A stretch of DNA of 64,000 nt from NCBI GenBank assembly GCA_977006965.1, contig OZ345371.1, positions 1,860,001-1,924,000 on the forward strand, written 5' to 3'. A program made the position numbers and the translations under genes. The notes beneath the pieces are model-generated. The model saw nothing but the letters and a program-made list of their open reading frames with translations, had not been told where the DNA came from and did not search any database. Origin of the DNA: Phymatolithon calcareum (taxonomy: Eukaryota; Rhodophyta; Florideophyceae; Hapalidiales). Shown here in pieces: positions 21,112-31,369 of this stretch (its first letter is position 1; every line of letters starts with the position of its first letter).

Positions 21112-21590
21112 TGCCAGCAATCTTCAAGTTCCCCAAGGCGAAGCACAGGCAACTCGCGCTGCAGTATGCCTGTGGCAGATTCCCACAGGTGTCAACAACA
21201 AGTATGACTGAAGAATTCGGCACCAGAGCCAGAGAGCATATGGAGAACCTTGAACGCACGCGAGAAGGGTACGAACTCGAAGGAGAAAAACGACTGGAAA
21301 CAGAAAAGGCGCTAGATGAGCTCTTACTATTTAGCAAGACACTCAAAGAACGCATGGAGAACTAAGAAGGTCTGTATTAATCCGCAGAATGCAAGGCAAA
21401 AAGTGGTCGAGTCCAAGCACCAACAATCCCGTAGAGGACTAAGAAAGGACTACTTTGAATCCTGAGTTTTTCCTTCCGCCATTCTGCTGGACGTTTCGTG
21501 AGCTGCATAAAGGAAGGTAGCATCAGAGGAAGCCTTGCCTATCTTCGGAAGTCTGTGGGGCTTTTAAATAAACTTGAAAGGAAAAAAAAG
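21112..21590 (+). mobile_element. Short LINE tail (479 bp) with 14-bp TSD
   Basis: GTTCGTCACTCCTT is present at 21098-21111 and 21591-21604. The insert encodes the same C-terminal block as 19330-19599, but a TAA at 21363-21365 cuts it four codons early (MEN-stop instead of MENEEGLY). It ends AAATAAACTTGAAAGG plus A's. The flanking minus-strand LINE is continuous across it. Confidence 0.87.
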
Positions 21591-22190
21591 GTTCGTCACT
21601 CCTTGGACTTCATAACCTTTCTCGCGACATTTGCAGCCTCAGTGGGACCTATCTTCTCGATTCTTCTATACGTTTTTCAAATTAGTACTCCTTCGATTTC
21701 CGTACCGTTTACTGGGCCAGCGTTTTGACCTATTTCAGCTCAGTTTTGTCTGCTTAGAGACCCATCCTTTGTACCCTTCTGTAAATCCGTGCTCTTTTCT
21801 TGGCTAATGGATCGAGCTCTCTGTTCCAGAACGTCTTTTTTCGGGCCCGGCCTGGGCTTGCCGGAGGTCCATGGCTTTGTGATCTTGACGGGTAGAATTT
21901 TGTACAAAATATTGAGTTCATCTTCATTGATACAAGCGCGCAGTTTTTGGATCATCTCTGGGGCCCACGAGGATATTTCTCCACTGGCTTGTGCCGCTCG
22001 TTTTGGGCATTTCCTTGCTGCTCTTGATATGAACTTTTCCGTCTGCTGTGCAACAATTTTGTGATTCAAGAATCGCATTCGAACCGGTCTGTGCTCTGTT
22101 TTACCACCCCGTGATCCGTTCTGAACATACGGAACTTCAGATTTCGCTGACTTCGTAAGAAATATGTCGACATTGCTTCTCCCTTGATTT

Positions 22191-22590
22191 CTAACGAATG
22201 TGGGGCTGCTCGCAGTCCTTATTCTCAATGGCTCGGGCCACGTTGTTCTCTTCTTTATTCAGCTTTGGCGTATTTCTTGGAAAGTGACCTACAAACCATC
22301 TTCTGCGGAGAGTTTTGTGCCTGATTTCTTTATGCCTTACTGCTTGATGCGGTAGACCTCTCATGAAAAGTAATTTTACACTCACGCAGTTCTTCTTGCT
22401 GTTCCCAGACTCGTCAGAGGACACCTCTGTCTTAGATGTCAGTTGGCTTGTTCGATTTTCGCATGCGGTCAAGCGTTCAAGTTCCGTCTCTCCCCCAGTG
22501 TCGCTTGTCTCTTCCACAACCTTTCTAAGTCTTCGTTTTAACTTCGAGAGCAGGTGCTGTAGACGGAACTCCCACGGTTCCATTTGACAT
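22191..22590 (-). pseudogene. LINE C-terminal fragment abutting an endonuclease fragment
   Basis: On minus, RHKTLRRRWFVGHFPRNTP followed by NNVARAIENKDCEQPH resembles the C-terminus at 14695-14910 (RSQHRNLCAQWFLERFPQNP, RRVARAVNTLL). The stop overlaps the start of the endonuclease piece of the LINE at 22228. One LINE's end therefore directly precedes another LINE's middle, by head-to-tail insertion or by deletion. Confidence 0.5.
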
Positions 22591-22744
22591 AGCTACATTA
22601 GTCTTCTCCAGTTCCGCCCTGCCCACTTTCCAAACAATATCATTGCGATGTGCGTTTTGACTTTCACTGCAGCTCTCGATACTCGGATTGTCACTTTCCG
22701 AGAAATCCGCCGAAGCTAATAGAAGAAATGGGCAGTCAAGTAGC

Positions 22745-22915
22745 ATGGGCAGTTAGAACACTGAAGAAGAAGAAGAGGAAATTTTTACTTTAGTGTTACC
22801 AACACTTCTGGCGAGACACGAGGAATAAATCGGAACCCAAAAGCTCCATTTCGCTAAAAGTGGCATAGTCGGCAAAACGCCAAAACCTACCTCTGGTCTC
22901 ACAGAAGGTTAGAAA
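22745..22915 (+). repeat. Repeat N, diverged copy
   Basis: GAAGAAGAAGAGGAAATTTTTACTTTAGTGTTACC, in pieces, then ACCTACCTCTGGTCTC, matches 3735-3965. The sequence just upstream on plus (22700-22775) reads AWAVRTLKKKKRK, like a LINE C-terminus. Confidence 0.55.
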
Positions 22916-23024
22916 ATTGAAGAGAATCTTAAGAAAGTCAATATGAACCCCTACAGAGGAGACCAACGTGACCCGAACGATTGACGAGATGCCAAGTAAT
23001 TCTGATTAAGGAACCGAAATTTCG

Positions 23025-23917
23025 AGTTTAGTAGATTGCTAAGAAAGGTGCCGAATTTCCTCAAGCTTTGGGCACATCAAACTCAAGATATCTTCAAGCC
23101 GCCATCCCCAAACTGATGGTTCATCGGAAATTATGAACAGAATGGTTGAGAACTACTTACGATGCTTCTGTTCCTACCATCAAAATGATTGGGATGATCT
23201 GCTGATCTCAGCTGAATTCTCCTACAACTCAGCCAGAAGCGAGAACATGGGAATATCTCCATTTGAAATGGACTTAGGATGGAATCTAATGTCTGTTTTG
23301 GATCTGTTGACTAAGAGAAATTGTGAGGTTGAAAGTGTCTCCGAGTTTAAGTCTCGGCTTCAAGTATCTCTTAACGATGCGAAATATGCCTACAAGATTG
23401 CGAAGGCTCGTCAAAGTGCTCGGACATCTCTGACTCACAAGCCTCATTCCTACAAGGTCGGTGACAAGCTTTGGATTAATAAGAGCCTCTTAAAGGACGC
23501 TTATTCTAAGTCTGAACAATCGGATAAGTTGTCCTCTAAACGCTTTGGTCCGTTTACTGTGAAGAGACTCATCGGAAAAATGCTGTCAAACTGGAGTTGC
23601 CAAGTCATTTACGGATTCATGATATGATGAATGTTCTTCATACAACTCCGTACTTTGACCAGCCTACTGACATATCCGCACCCATCCCAGCTGTACCTGA
23701 TCCTATTCCCGTCGTTGAAGGAGAAGAGTTAATTGTGGATTCGATCCTGAAACATGGGAAGAGAGGGAAAGGATGTCAGTTCTGGACTCTAATGAAAGGA
23801 ATTCCGACACATGATGCAGAATGGCAGCCAAGTCGAGACTTCATCGACAAGGATGGAACTGTGACACAATTGTTCCTGGATTATATCAAGGGCAACAAGA
23901 TTATGCCGCATCTCTAG
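23025..23917 (+). pseudogene. Ty3/gypsy chromovirus integrase C-terminal half and chromodomain
   Basis: This is the end of a Pol polyprotein. From 23060 to 23180 a degenerate integrase core precedes MNRMVENYLRCF. Then come WDDLLISAEFSYNSA and GISPFEMDLG, the helices after the DDE glutamate. KVGDKLWINKSLL and KRFGPFTVKRLIGK are the GPF/Y module. A one-base change in an A run near 23576 shifts the frame, and the rest continues at 23597 with DMMNVLHTTPYF. EELIVDSILKHGKRGKG and DAEWQPSRDF form a chromodomain, which in this family directs integration to chromatin marks (established). Gag, protease and RT are missing; an LTR follows. Confidence 0.82.
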
Positions 23918-23979
23918 GCCGAGGTTGAATCACGGCGACTTCATTGACGATGACGTCAAAAGGAGGAGGTGGGAAATAG

Positions 23980-24209
23980 TGTAACAAGGACATGCATGTA
24001 GCGCGTAAGTAGTGACAGCTTTGCTAGCTGTCAGCATGCACGTCTAGATGCTCCTGGAAGCATGCGAGAAATATCCAGAATATTCGAGCACATGCACTAT
24101 TTGACATTGCTGTAAGGAAATTTCTGGAGCTAACAAACCTCTACTAAGCTCATCTTATCACTACTGATACTGTGCCTGTCAACGCTAAGCTCGATCAACA
24201 TCCGTTTCA
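23980..24209 (+). repeat. 3' LTR of the chromovirus
   Basis: A polypurine tract (AAAAGGAGGAGGTGGGAAA, 23957-23976) lies just before TGTAACAAGG at 23980, a typical Ty3 LTR start. The LTR probably ends with CA near 24209, where LINE similarity on minus resumes. It is about 230 bp. The other LTR is not in this window. Confidence 0.6.
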
Positions 24210-24830
24210 TGCGCGATCGATCAGGAGCCACTGATTTTCATCGTCTCTGGCTGTAGTGGTCCAAGATGGCTTCAGTCTTGACCATCTCTGCGATATCTTT
24301 GGGTAGACATGACTCGACACTGCATTGGAGCATATCTCGTGGGACGCAGTCATATGCGGACGACAAGTCGAGGACCGCGACAAATCGGTGGCCTCGCCTA
24401 ATAGTACTCGTCACTCTTAGGATCGCGAGTTCAGTCCCTTTGTTCTTCTGGAAGCCCAGCTGGAACTGGGGGAATTTGTAGCGTTCGCGTATCGCAGAGT
24501 CCATCGCGGAGTCAATAATCTTTCGCACTTGGCTGAGAAGCGATATTGGGCGGTAGTTCCTTGGGATGTGGGCTGGTCCTTTCTTGTGGATGGGAATGAG
24601 GATTGCCGGGCATCATTGTGTCGGTAGACACCGAAGTTTTCCGCATGTTTCCCAAAGCGTCGCAAGGAGGTCACCACTGAAATCAGGGTTTGCTTGTAGA
24701 ATTTCGACTGTAATTTTGTCCGGGCCGAGTGCTTTTCTGCGCAGTGCTCGCAGTAGCGCGTCTTTGATACCCGTTCGCATTTTCTTGGAGAGAGACGCAG
24801 AATGTCAGTCATTTGTGATGCTTGCTCGCG
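24210..24830 (-). pseudogene. LINE RT fragment
   Basis: On minus it carries KALGPDKITVEILQANPDFSG, NYRPISLLSQVRKIIDSAMD, YKFPQFQLGFQKNKGTELAI and motif A RFVAVLDLSSAYDCVPRDML. It stops just before motif B (WLLIDRA). It is closest to the LINE at 62730-63617 (RKIIDAAMDSAIRSRYKF). Frame shifts separate the parts, and motifs B and C are missing. The truncation lies at the chromovirus LTR, so the LTR element probably inserted into or replaced the rest. Confidence 0.8.
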
Positions 24831-24989
24831 GGAAATCCGCGCCGTCGCACAAGAGAGTTAGATTTTGGGTTTCGGTAAGTTATAAGGCATATAGGAACGA
24901 ACAGGACGCCAAGTCCGCGATGGCGAAAGTAGTTAGCGACCGTTTTCAAGAGCGACTGCAAGGAGATGAGCAGTACGAAGGATTGTGTG

Positions 24990-25205
24990 ACCTTTAGATC
25001 GAAACGGAAAACTGTGTTGCCCCTAATCTTTCTCGTAGAACCTTTAATTGCAGCAGTTATTGCGAGATGTACCTCAATTGCAATAAGTATTGCACGAATT
25101 ACCTCAATTGCAGCTTCTAGTGCGCGCGAGAAATCCTGTTGCTATTGCTTGCCTAATTGCTCCGCTGGAAGCAATAACGAAAAATTGAGTTGAGACGAAC
25201 CCTGG
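24990..25205 (+). repeat. Repeat M, uninterrupted copy
   Basis: Begins CCTAATCTTTCTCGTAGAA and contains three roughly 30-nt units around CCTCAATTGCA...ATTGC(A/G)CGA. It ends GAGTTGAGACGAACCCTG. It is the empty-site counterpart of 35040-36270, where three LINE tails interrupt the same sequence. Related AATTGCAAT-rich pieces are at 32880-33150 and 34680-34800. Confidence 0.72.
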
Positions 25206-28068
25206 TAGCCACCCATCTCCACAATAAAGGTCATTGCTTTGAGAAGGGCTGCACGGATAGCAGGCAGCTAATTTAAAGAATCCTATTTCCTTTCGCTGAA
25301 GCAACTAAGAAGGTGCTCCTGCGTCCAGTTTCTTGACACGAAGACGTATTTATGATGTAAAGTATGAGGTGCAGAGAGTCTCAAGAAGAGTGTCGTTGGG
25401 GCGCGCGAAGCAGAGAGCATAATACTGAGAACATGTCCATGGCGTCCCACCCACGCTTTTCGAACGATTTCGTTGGTGTTGCCCCTGTTCTCGCTGTAAT
25501 CGCTGTCTACAGGTGCAAGAACGGGTCTCATCATGCATGGCCTGACCGGGCGCTTCGGACCGGACCGAGGTCCATCCAGCTGTACATTGAAAGCGACGGC
25601 GGATTGCATACATCGCACACACGCACCAAAAAGCGACGCGCGAACACCGCGTGCCAGTCCCGTGTCTCTCAGGTGCTTAGAGACAACGAGAGCTTCAGGT
25701 AAGCTCTCGTCCATCCATCCTTCCATGCTTGTGGCTCTTTTGCCTCGCCTCCAATTTTTGCACATGTGTCATCGATTTATCTCGATGGAAATCGCTTATC
25801 GCTACTTATACCAATACGAAGTGCCATTGAGCAACTCACGAAAACCTTCGGAATGTCAAAGGCGGATGAAAAATTCTGATCTCAGAAAATCTCAACTGCG
25901 ACGCGCTTGTATAAGCAACATGGGGGACTCCGAGTAACGCCGATATGTCGTGATTTTGTCTCCTTCAAATGCCAAGCTCGTCCTTCAGCTGTTTGTTCCG
26001 AAGAGCATACTTTCGAGTAAGTATCGCGCAAGCATCTGCTTTGGTTCTCCCAGCACAGGTGCTTCTATAGTTTCTACCGTTTCGCCAGGGTTGGTGAAGG
26101 CCGTCCTATCTGCAGGCACTGGAAGCTCTTTCGAGGATCGAAATAAAATTGAACGTCACAGAGTTGCTCGCTTATGTAATAAAGCGCTGGTTATCTCCAG
26201 TAAGTCGGTGTATAATGGACTCCGCGTGAAGATAGGAGGCGTCACCTGGTTCACATTTTGTATTAAACAGGGTCTTGGTCTAATAATAGTAGGCCTGTAC
26301 TCAGGTTTGGAATTCAATGGTGCACAATACGACACGGTTGGGTTAAAATTCTAAAAAAGTCAGTTACGCACGCCGATTGGTTTATGAGGCATTTATTCGG
26401 TTATGTGTCTCATGAGCTTTGCACTGGTCCGAATGAAAGCACTGAGCGACAAAGTCGACGCGAACCAACGACGAACAGTCTTGTTGACTATGGTGCGAAA
26501 GGACAAGCCCTCTTCCCCCATAATAGCACCAATAAAGTGATGCATCTCCATAGTTTATTCGGTGAGTGCGATTACAGAGAAAATTAACTCCCTACGGAAT
26601 GTACAGAACCAGTAAATGGCAGTGCAATACACTTGCGTCTTTAAAGCACGCGCACAAGACGCGTGAGCTAACGGAAACCGAAAAGCGCATAGGTGTCCCC
26701 CTTCTTGAACGCATCTCAGAGGAAAGACGGCAACGAAGTATTCTCTCTAATGGGACCGCAATTTAAGAAATCAAGGTCTTGATTCCCGACCGACTGTGCA
26801 CTGGCTCCGCAAAATTACGGTTGCCTTTGCAGCTCAAAGTTGGGTCTTATTACATCTGATGCAGTTACTTCTCCTGCTGGACACGTTGAACAATAGTAAC
26901 ACATGGTTTCACCGCGAAATATTCAAAGCACCGCTAACGATCACTTGGGACTGAGAACAAGCTGAAGAAAACTGTTCGAGTCTTGATGTACATTCTGCGA
27001 ATTGCAATAAGGTCAAGAGCAAATCAGCTCGTGTCCCACATCTGAGCCTGACTGTGGACTCTGTTCGGACCCAGATGCGTCAAACAGTCCTGGTACACAG
27101 TCGAAAATCTTTGTCTTCAGCCACCCAGCCGGGGAACCATGGCACTTAATGCGCGATTGCACGGTGAAACAGGTAATACGTTGTCAATTCTAATATTGGT
27201 ATACAGAATACGCAAATGCATAAATTGCCTTGTTGGAGCTGAGATGGGCAACAGCCAGAGGTACAATGCTTCATCATGCTATTATGTGTAGCCGGACCCA
27301 CAGGTGCAATAGATCTGCTTAGTACCTCGACTATTCCATGTTTCCATTCGGGACCTTTCGCTTTTGGAACATCGAATCGTAACCCAGACTGATAGAATTA
27401 CCATGAGTTTGCACTCTGCACAGATGTCAATACGCACCGAATAGGCAACCCGGACAACGTGCGTTATGCGTACGGACTTGATGGGGCTGTGATGCGATGG
27501 GTCAGAAAAGTACCGGGCACGATATTGGCGCAGGAATGGTTAGTTTAAAGTTGCTGGGCAGGGCAGAGCTAGCACTTGTAAATACAGCATCTCATTGCAG
27601 TCCTGCGCTGTAAGCACGTGCACTCCCAGAATGAGGGTCGTGCACGATTTCGCAAAGTTTCTAGACACGTCAGTAGTGAGCGAGGGCAGATCCGGAACAC
27701 TGTGCTGAGAAAGAAAAGAGGATAATGGGTCTGGGACTCTTTTTGTAAGGTTGTTGAAGCAGTTCAAGCTGGCGCCTAGTACCGAGATACGAACATTATC
27801 TATTATTGACGCTTGCCAGACATGCTTCTTAATGTGTAAAGTATGTTATCTACTACTGATTTATAGGCAAGATAACATGTGTCAGGAATCACGTATTACT
27901 GCCGAACGTGTTCTACGTGGTCGATAAAAGGCATCTGTGCGGTATGCTCGACCTCGAGCCTACTGTTCGCAGACGCAAAGATTAATCACGAAGACAATTT
28001 TTTAATACATAAATAATTGTCTTCGAGTTCTTAACATTATTTTAACTGCCTCACGTATAAACTGACAC
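25206..28068. other. No recognised gene
   Basis: Frames up to 160 codons (25283-25765 minus; 25533-25937 and 25950-26354 plus) overlap each other and have no domain that I recognise. No copy of the mobile elements described elsewhere in the window is seen. A host gene with introns could be hidden here, but I cannot support one. Confidence 0.35.
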
Positions 28069-28075
28069 AAATATA

Positions 28076-28266
28076 TGTAAGCTTTAGGTGCCACGCAGGC
28101 CCAGTGGTTAGCGTGCTGGGCCTATAACTCAGCTGTCGCCAAATCGAAGCTGGTCGGTGCTAATTTTCCTCGTTATCTTTTGAGCTACACTATTGTGGGT
28201 AGCACTGGGGAAGTCGTTCCTGGATATTCGTAAGACTGTGGGGCATTTAAAAATAAACTTGTCAAA
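28076..28266 (+). mobile_element. tRNA-derived SINE with LINE-type 3' tail
   Basis: The head at 28090-28160 folds like a tRNA: an A-box-like GGCCCAGTGGTTAGCGTGC, an anticodon stem CTGGG/CTCAG with loop CCTATAA, and a degenerate B box (AAATCGAAGC). The tail reads GGAAGTCG, then GACTGTGGGGCATTTAAAAA, then TAAACTTG. This is the same 3' end as the LINE copies at 19807 and 21590. AAATATA flanks it at 28069-28075 and 28267-28273 as a possible short TSD. Confidence 0.7.
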
Positions 28267-28273
28267 AAATATA

Positions 28274-29275
28274 ACTACTCTGCGAAGGAAAAATTTCATC
28301 GAAGTTTTTCACCGCAAAACCCTCACAGAATGTAGAATTTATGCCTAATTCCCCATGGCCGATCATTGATTCTCTCTCTTTCTTCAGTATCCAAACTGAA
28401 GCTGGAATGCTTTATAGTGGGTAAACCCGTCATTATAGAGAGACGCATCACTTTGCAAAGGTCAGTTCGAGACTGTAACAAGCAGTTTGTCATCTGCAGG
28501 AAGGAATTCAAAGTAAGTTAAGGATAATTATTTAATGTTCGCTTCAGGAAAATGACGCTAATGGTGATCTGCGATGCACAGTGCCGATTTTTATAACTAT
28601 TGTTAGAAATTGTAAACAAAATAAAAAAAATGTCAGACGTCATCGCAGCAAACTCTGCCTTCCAGACATCGTCAACTTATCTGCATCGCCGATCTAATAA
28701 GAACTTGCGGTCGAGGTTTTCTCGGTATGAGATTCAACGGAAATCAGGAAGGTGGTGGAGTCTGTGCAGGAATCTGAGTCCTCTCGTTTAGGTTATTTAA
28801 GAATGTAGAGATCCACTTGCAACGATTTACAATTGGTGCGTACCTTAGCTTACATGCCTCGAGACTGTAGAACTATTTCTTTGTGCAGAATATTCCTGTC
28901 CTATCGGATGTTCTATGCCCCTGCGAGCTATTCCACTCGGCCGGACCTCCAAATGATTTAGCCTCTCTTGAATTTTGTGGCACGTGCCACGCATCGTCCC
29001 ACGATTACAAGGCACCAGTGCTTGATCTGCCACGCTGGCGGTTTCCCGGTCTTCAATCTTTTCCCAGTTGTGAATTACTGTCAGCTTCCATCTTTGTAGA
29101 ATCTCACAGCACTTTCGGAAGTAATCTTAAGGCTCAATTCATATTTGGGTTTTTATACCAACGTTTGCTGAATCATTTATGCTTGTGCTTCGTGCAAACC
29201 GAGGCTTTCTTTGTTCGTTTGTTTGTTTGTTTATTGCAGGTTATTCGAATTACACAAAGTGTACATTATTCAATA
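28274..29275. other. No recognised gene
   Basis: Small frames at 28323-28511 (-), 28600-28791 (+) and 28883-29287 (+) lack domains. GTTTGTTTGTTTGTTT lies at 29218 just before PB-A. Confidence 0.35.
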
Positions 29276-29277
29276 TC

Positions 29278-30563
29278 TAGTGTCTAGTTTACTAACCACC
29301 TCAATTGAGGATAAATCCCTCAATTGAGGGGCTTTTTGAAAGCTCAAAAAAGTATGTAGGAAGAATGCGAAACAGAAAGTTCGCGCCAACTTTGGGAAGG
29401 CGGGCTTGTGTTCTGCCTGAGGAGTACCCAAACTACGGCCTTAAATGGGCGTCGTTCGGCGGTAGGAACGAAATTACAATTTTCAGTTAGAAGAAGCGGA
29501 CGTGCCATGTCACGAGAAAAAGACCCGCGCCGAGTGGTAGGCGCATCTGTACACACTAAGGCAACATCGGTGACCAGTTTCGCAGAGTGTTACAGGCTTT
29601 ATGGAGCCTTTTCCAAGTCAAAAAAGGTGAACAGTACGGTTCTGGAGGTACTCTTGAATGAAATCAATGGTCGCGCAAGCACGTCGCTTCGCGTGAAATG
29701 GATCCTGGTTCACAAACCGACCGAGAAGACTAAGATTAAGACACACAAGATTGTTAACGTCAAGGCAGGAAAGGCTAGCGAAGGTGCTGCGTCCTCTCAA
29801 CTGCTTGTATCGAGTCGCAGCCCGCAAAACTTTGCGCCACATAATCCGGCTTACAGTACTCGTGGTCGCCAGTCTTCTTCGCCAAACGCCAGTTTATTCT
29901 CCGCAGTCGCAAACAGAAGCTCCCCAAAGGGGAACACAAGCTTCGATCCAACCGTCAGAAGCTAAGAATGCCCTATTCCAGGATCTATCGCCTACGCCTT
30001 GCATGGCTTTTGGGACCAGGCGTCGCACGAGGAAATTGATGTAATCACACCCGACCGCAAACCCCAAAGTAATTGCTCATGGGGTGCCACAGTACGAGTG
30101 ACAAGATATATAACAGATTGGGGGACGAATTCCGAGTCAGTTCTGGACAGTTCGCACTCCAAATGGAGATTTCATATCGGAAAATGGTGAGATTGGGCTT
30201 CACACGCCCTGTGATTGCTTTTTGACCAGGTTTCCACAAGTTCACCTTTGAAAAATAGCTGCATAGACGTCCGCGAAGCTGAAACGAATCGGGGGAAAAG
30301 AGACTACAGTGACAGAACTGGTTAAGTTTTTCGGAATACTCGTGCTCATGACAAGATTTGAGTTTGGCGCTAAGAGCGATTTTTGGAAGACTTCCAGGCC
30401 GAACAAGTATATCCCGACTTGTTGAAGACATCCATGAGCTTGGCGCTTTTGATGTGCTCGATATTGAGTAGCTTTCATGCGCAAAAATTGAAAAATTCTC
30501 GTTCCCCAATTGAGAGAAAAGTGCCCCTCAATTGAGGGAAAATTTCAGTAAACTAGACACTAG
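29278..30563 (+). mobile_element. piggyBac copy PB-A, internally deleted
   Basis: Terminal inverted repeats: CTAGTGTCTAGTTTACT at about 29277-29293 and its complement AGTAAACTAGACACTAG at about 30547-30563. Palindromes CCTCAATTGAGG and CCCTCAATTGAGGG lie just inside both ends. The coding strand is plus. The outer TTAA expected for piggyBac is not visible, so the flanks have decayed or the extreme ends are lost. Confidence 0.82.
29507..30489 (+). pseudogene. piggyBac transposase, N-terminal region only
   Basis: From ATG 29507, MSREKDPRRVVGASV, TKATSVTS and KIVNVKAGKASE are shared with PB-B, PB-C and PB-D. GTQASIQPSEAKNALF is shared with PB-B (minus, about 38380). The block NGDFISENGEIGLHTPCDCF lies near 30180. 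TVTELVKFFGILVLMTRFEFGA near 30310-30380 is the first conserved block of the DDE_Tnp_1_7 domain. The frame then decays, and the catalytic Asp region and Cys-rich tail are missing before the right end. The original protein would cut and paste the element at TTAA. There are at least two frame changes. Confidence 0.75.
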
Positions 30564-30686
30564 GGGTCCTCTAAATGTTCGTGCTATGGATCCATTCCTG
30601 GTACTCGCGTATCTGCTTCGCGCTAGGACTGCTGCACACCACTCCACGGCGACATCCTTCTGCACTTCGCGGAACGTTAATTCAAT

Positions 30687-30795
30687 TCTTGCTTGTGACA
30701 GGACTCGAACCGGCGACCGCAACATTCTTGCCTGTATCATACCGAAATATGCGCACAGGTGCGCGGAGGCAGTTTTACCACTATACCACAGGTGG
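30687..30795 (-). repeat. tRNA-like sequence with intact pol III boxes, probably SINE head
   Basis: On minus, TGGTATAGTGG (30788-30778) matches an A box and GGTTCGAGTCC (30711-30701) matches the B-box consensus. TGCCT and AGGCA could form an anticodon stem, but they enclose about 33 nt including a GCGCACCTGTGCGC hairpin. The acceptor stem does not pair well. Not a normal tRNA: either a SINE head, or a pseudogene with an intron-like insert. Confidence 0.45.
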
Positions 30796-31369
30796 TGCTT
30801 CCTTTGTTGGAGCTCAAAGGCGTACTTTCTTGACGAGACGGTGCAGCTCTAGGGGGACAAAGACGGACCGCCGACCCGGTTTTCAAACACGCTTTTCTTC
30901 ACATCTTTATGCGATACGTGCCGGGAATATTTGAACGTAGAGTGGCTTCTACGAAGGCAGCATAAGTCATTTCGAACAATTGATAACTGGTTCCATTAGC
31001 CTTCAGTTGCCATTACTGGGTCGTGTTCTGGAAAAACAGAGAGATGGCATTGTCTCTCTGGACAATATTCCCAGCTCCTGTAAGTCAGTTTTCTCATGGC
31101 GGAGCAAATTCCCTACACCAAGGGCGTACCAACAATGCGTTTAACCAGAGAATCATGGAAAAGCTGGCCCATTACTCCAAGGTAAAGCTTTGGAAGCTTT
31201 CAAACACCTGGAGGTGCACGTCATATTTCCGACAACAGTCTTGTAGAACAAGGCCTCTGCGAACCCGATTGCCGAGACCAATCAAATTGTCATTAGAGTC
31301 CCGTCTAGCGCACACTCCCATTTCGGGATTATTAACGGCTTAAAAATCCTGATATATATATCTCCGGTT

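Larger units (their letters stand above)
19066..22228 (-). pseudogene. Decayed LINE ORF2: endonuclease end, RT and C-terminal part, with two nested LINE tails
   Basis: Read on minus, 22228-21740 has the endonuclease end (SSPTFVRNQGRSNVDIFLTK ... EHRPVRMRFL) and a linker. After the insertion at 21112-21590 come GAPVHPSKFSAYILNVCKAE and the RT: NYRPISLLSQVRK, motif A FVAVLDMSAA followed by a stop at the usual Tyr, DRGVPQGSPLSPFLYNIF, and QLFADDVLLQAK. Next is WEYAIHLTP, then FGKYAEYRREKMRV. After the insertion at 19330-19807 it continues LSRQMSRMHQTERLALSLVRRRKFLE. Removing the two inserts with one TSD copy each restores collinearity with the LINE at 61668-64000. Stops and shifts make it inactive. 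Confidence 0.8.

Noticed and set aside
24990-25205. Short regularly spaced repeats in repeat M, CRISPR-like at first sight
   Set aside because: Units are imperfect, only about three, with no constant spacer length, and the sequence recurs elsewhere as an interspersed repeat in a eukaryotic setting.
29344-29556. Minus-strand ORF in PB-A, and similar plus-strand ORFs at 48-365 and 50660-50863
   Set aside because: These are antisense to the piggyBac N-terminal coding region; conservation of the coding strand explains the shared open frames.
30687-30795. Functional tRNA gene
   Set aside because: The acceptor stem does not pair and the anticodon loop would hold about 33 nt, so I list it only as tRNA-like.
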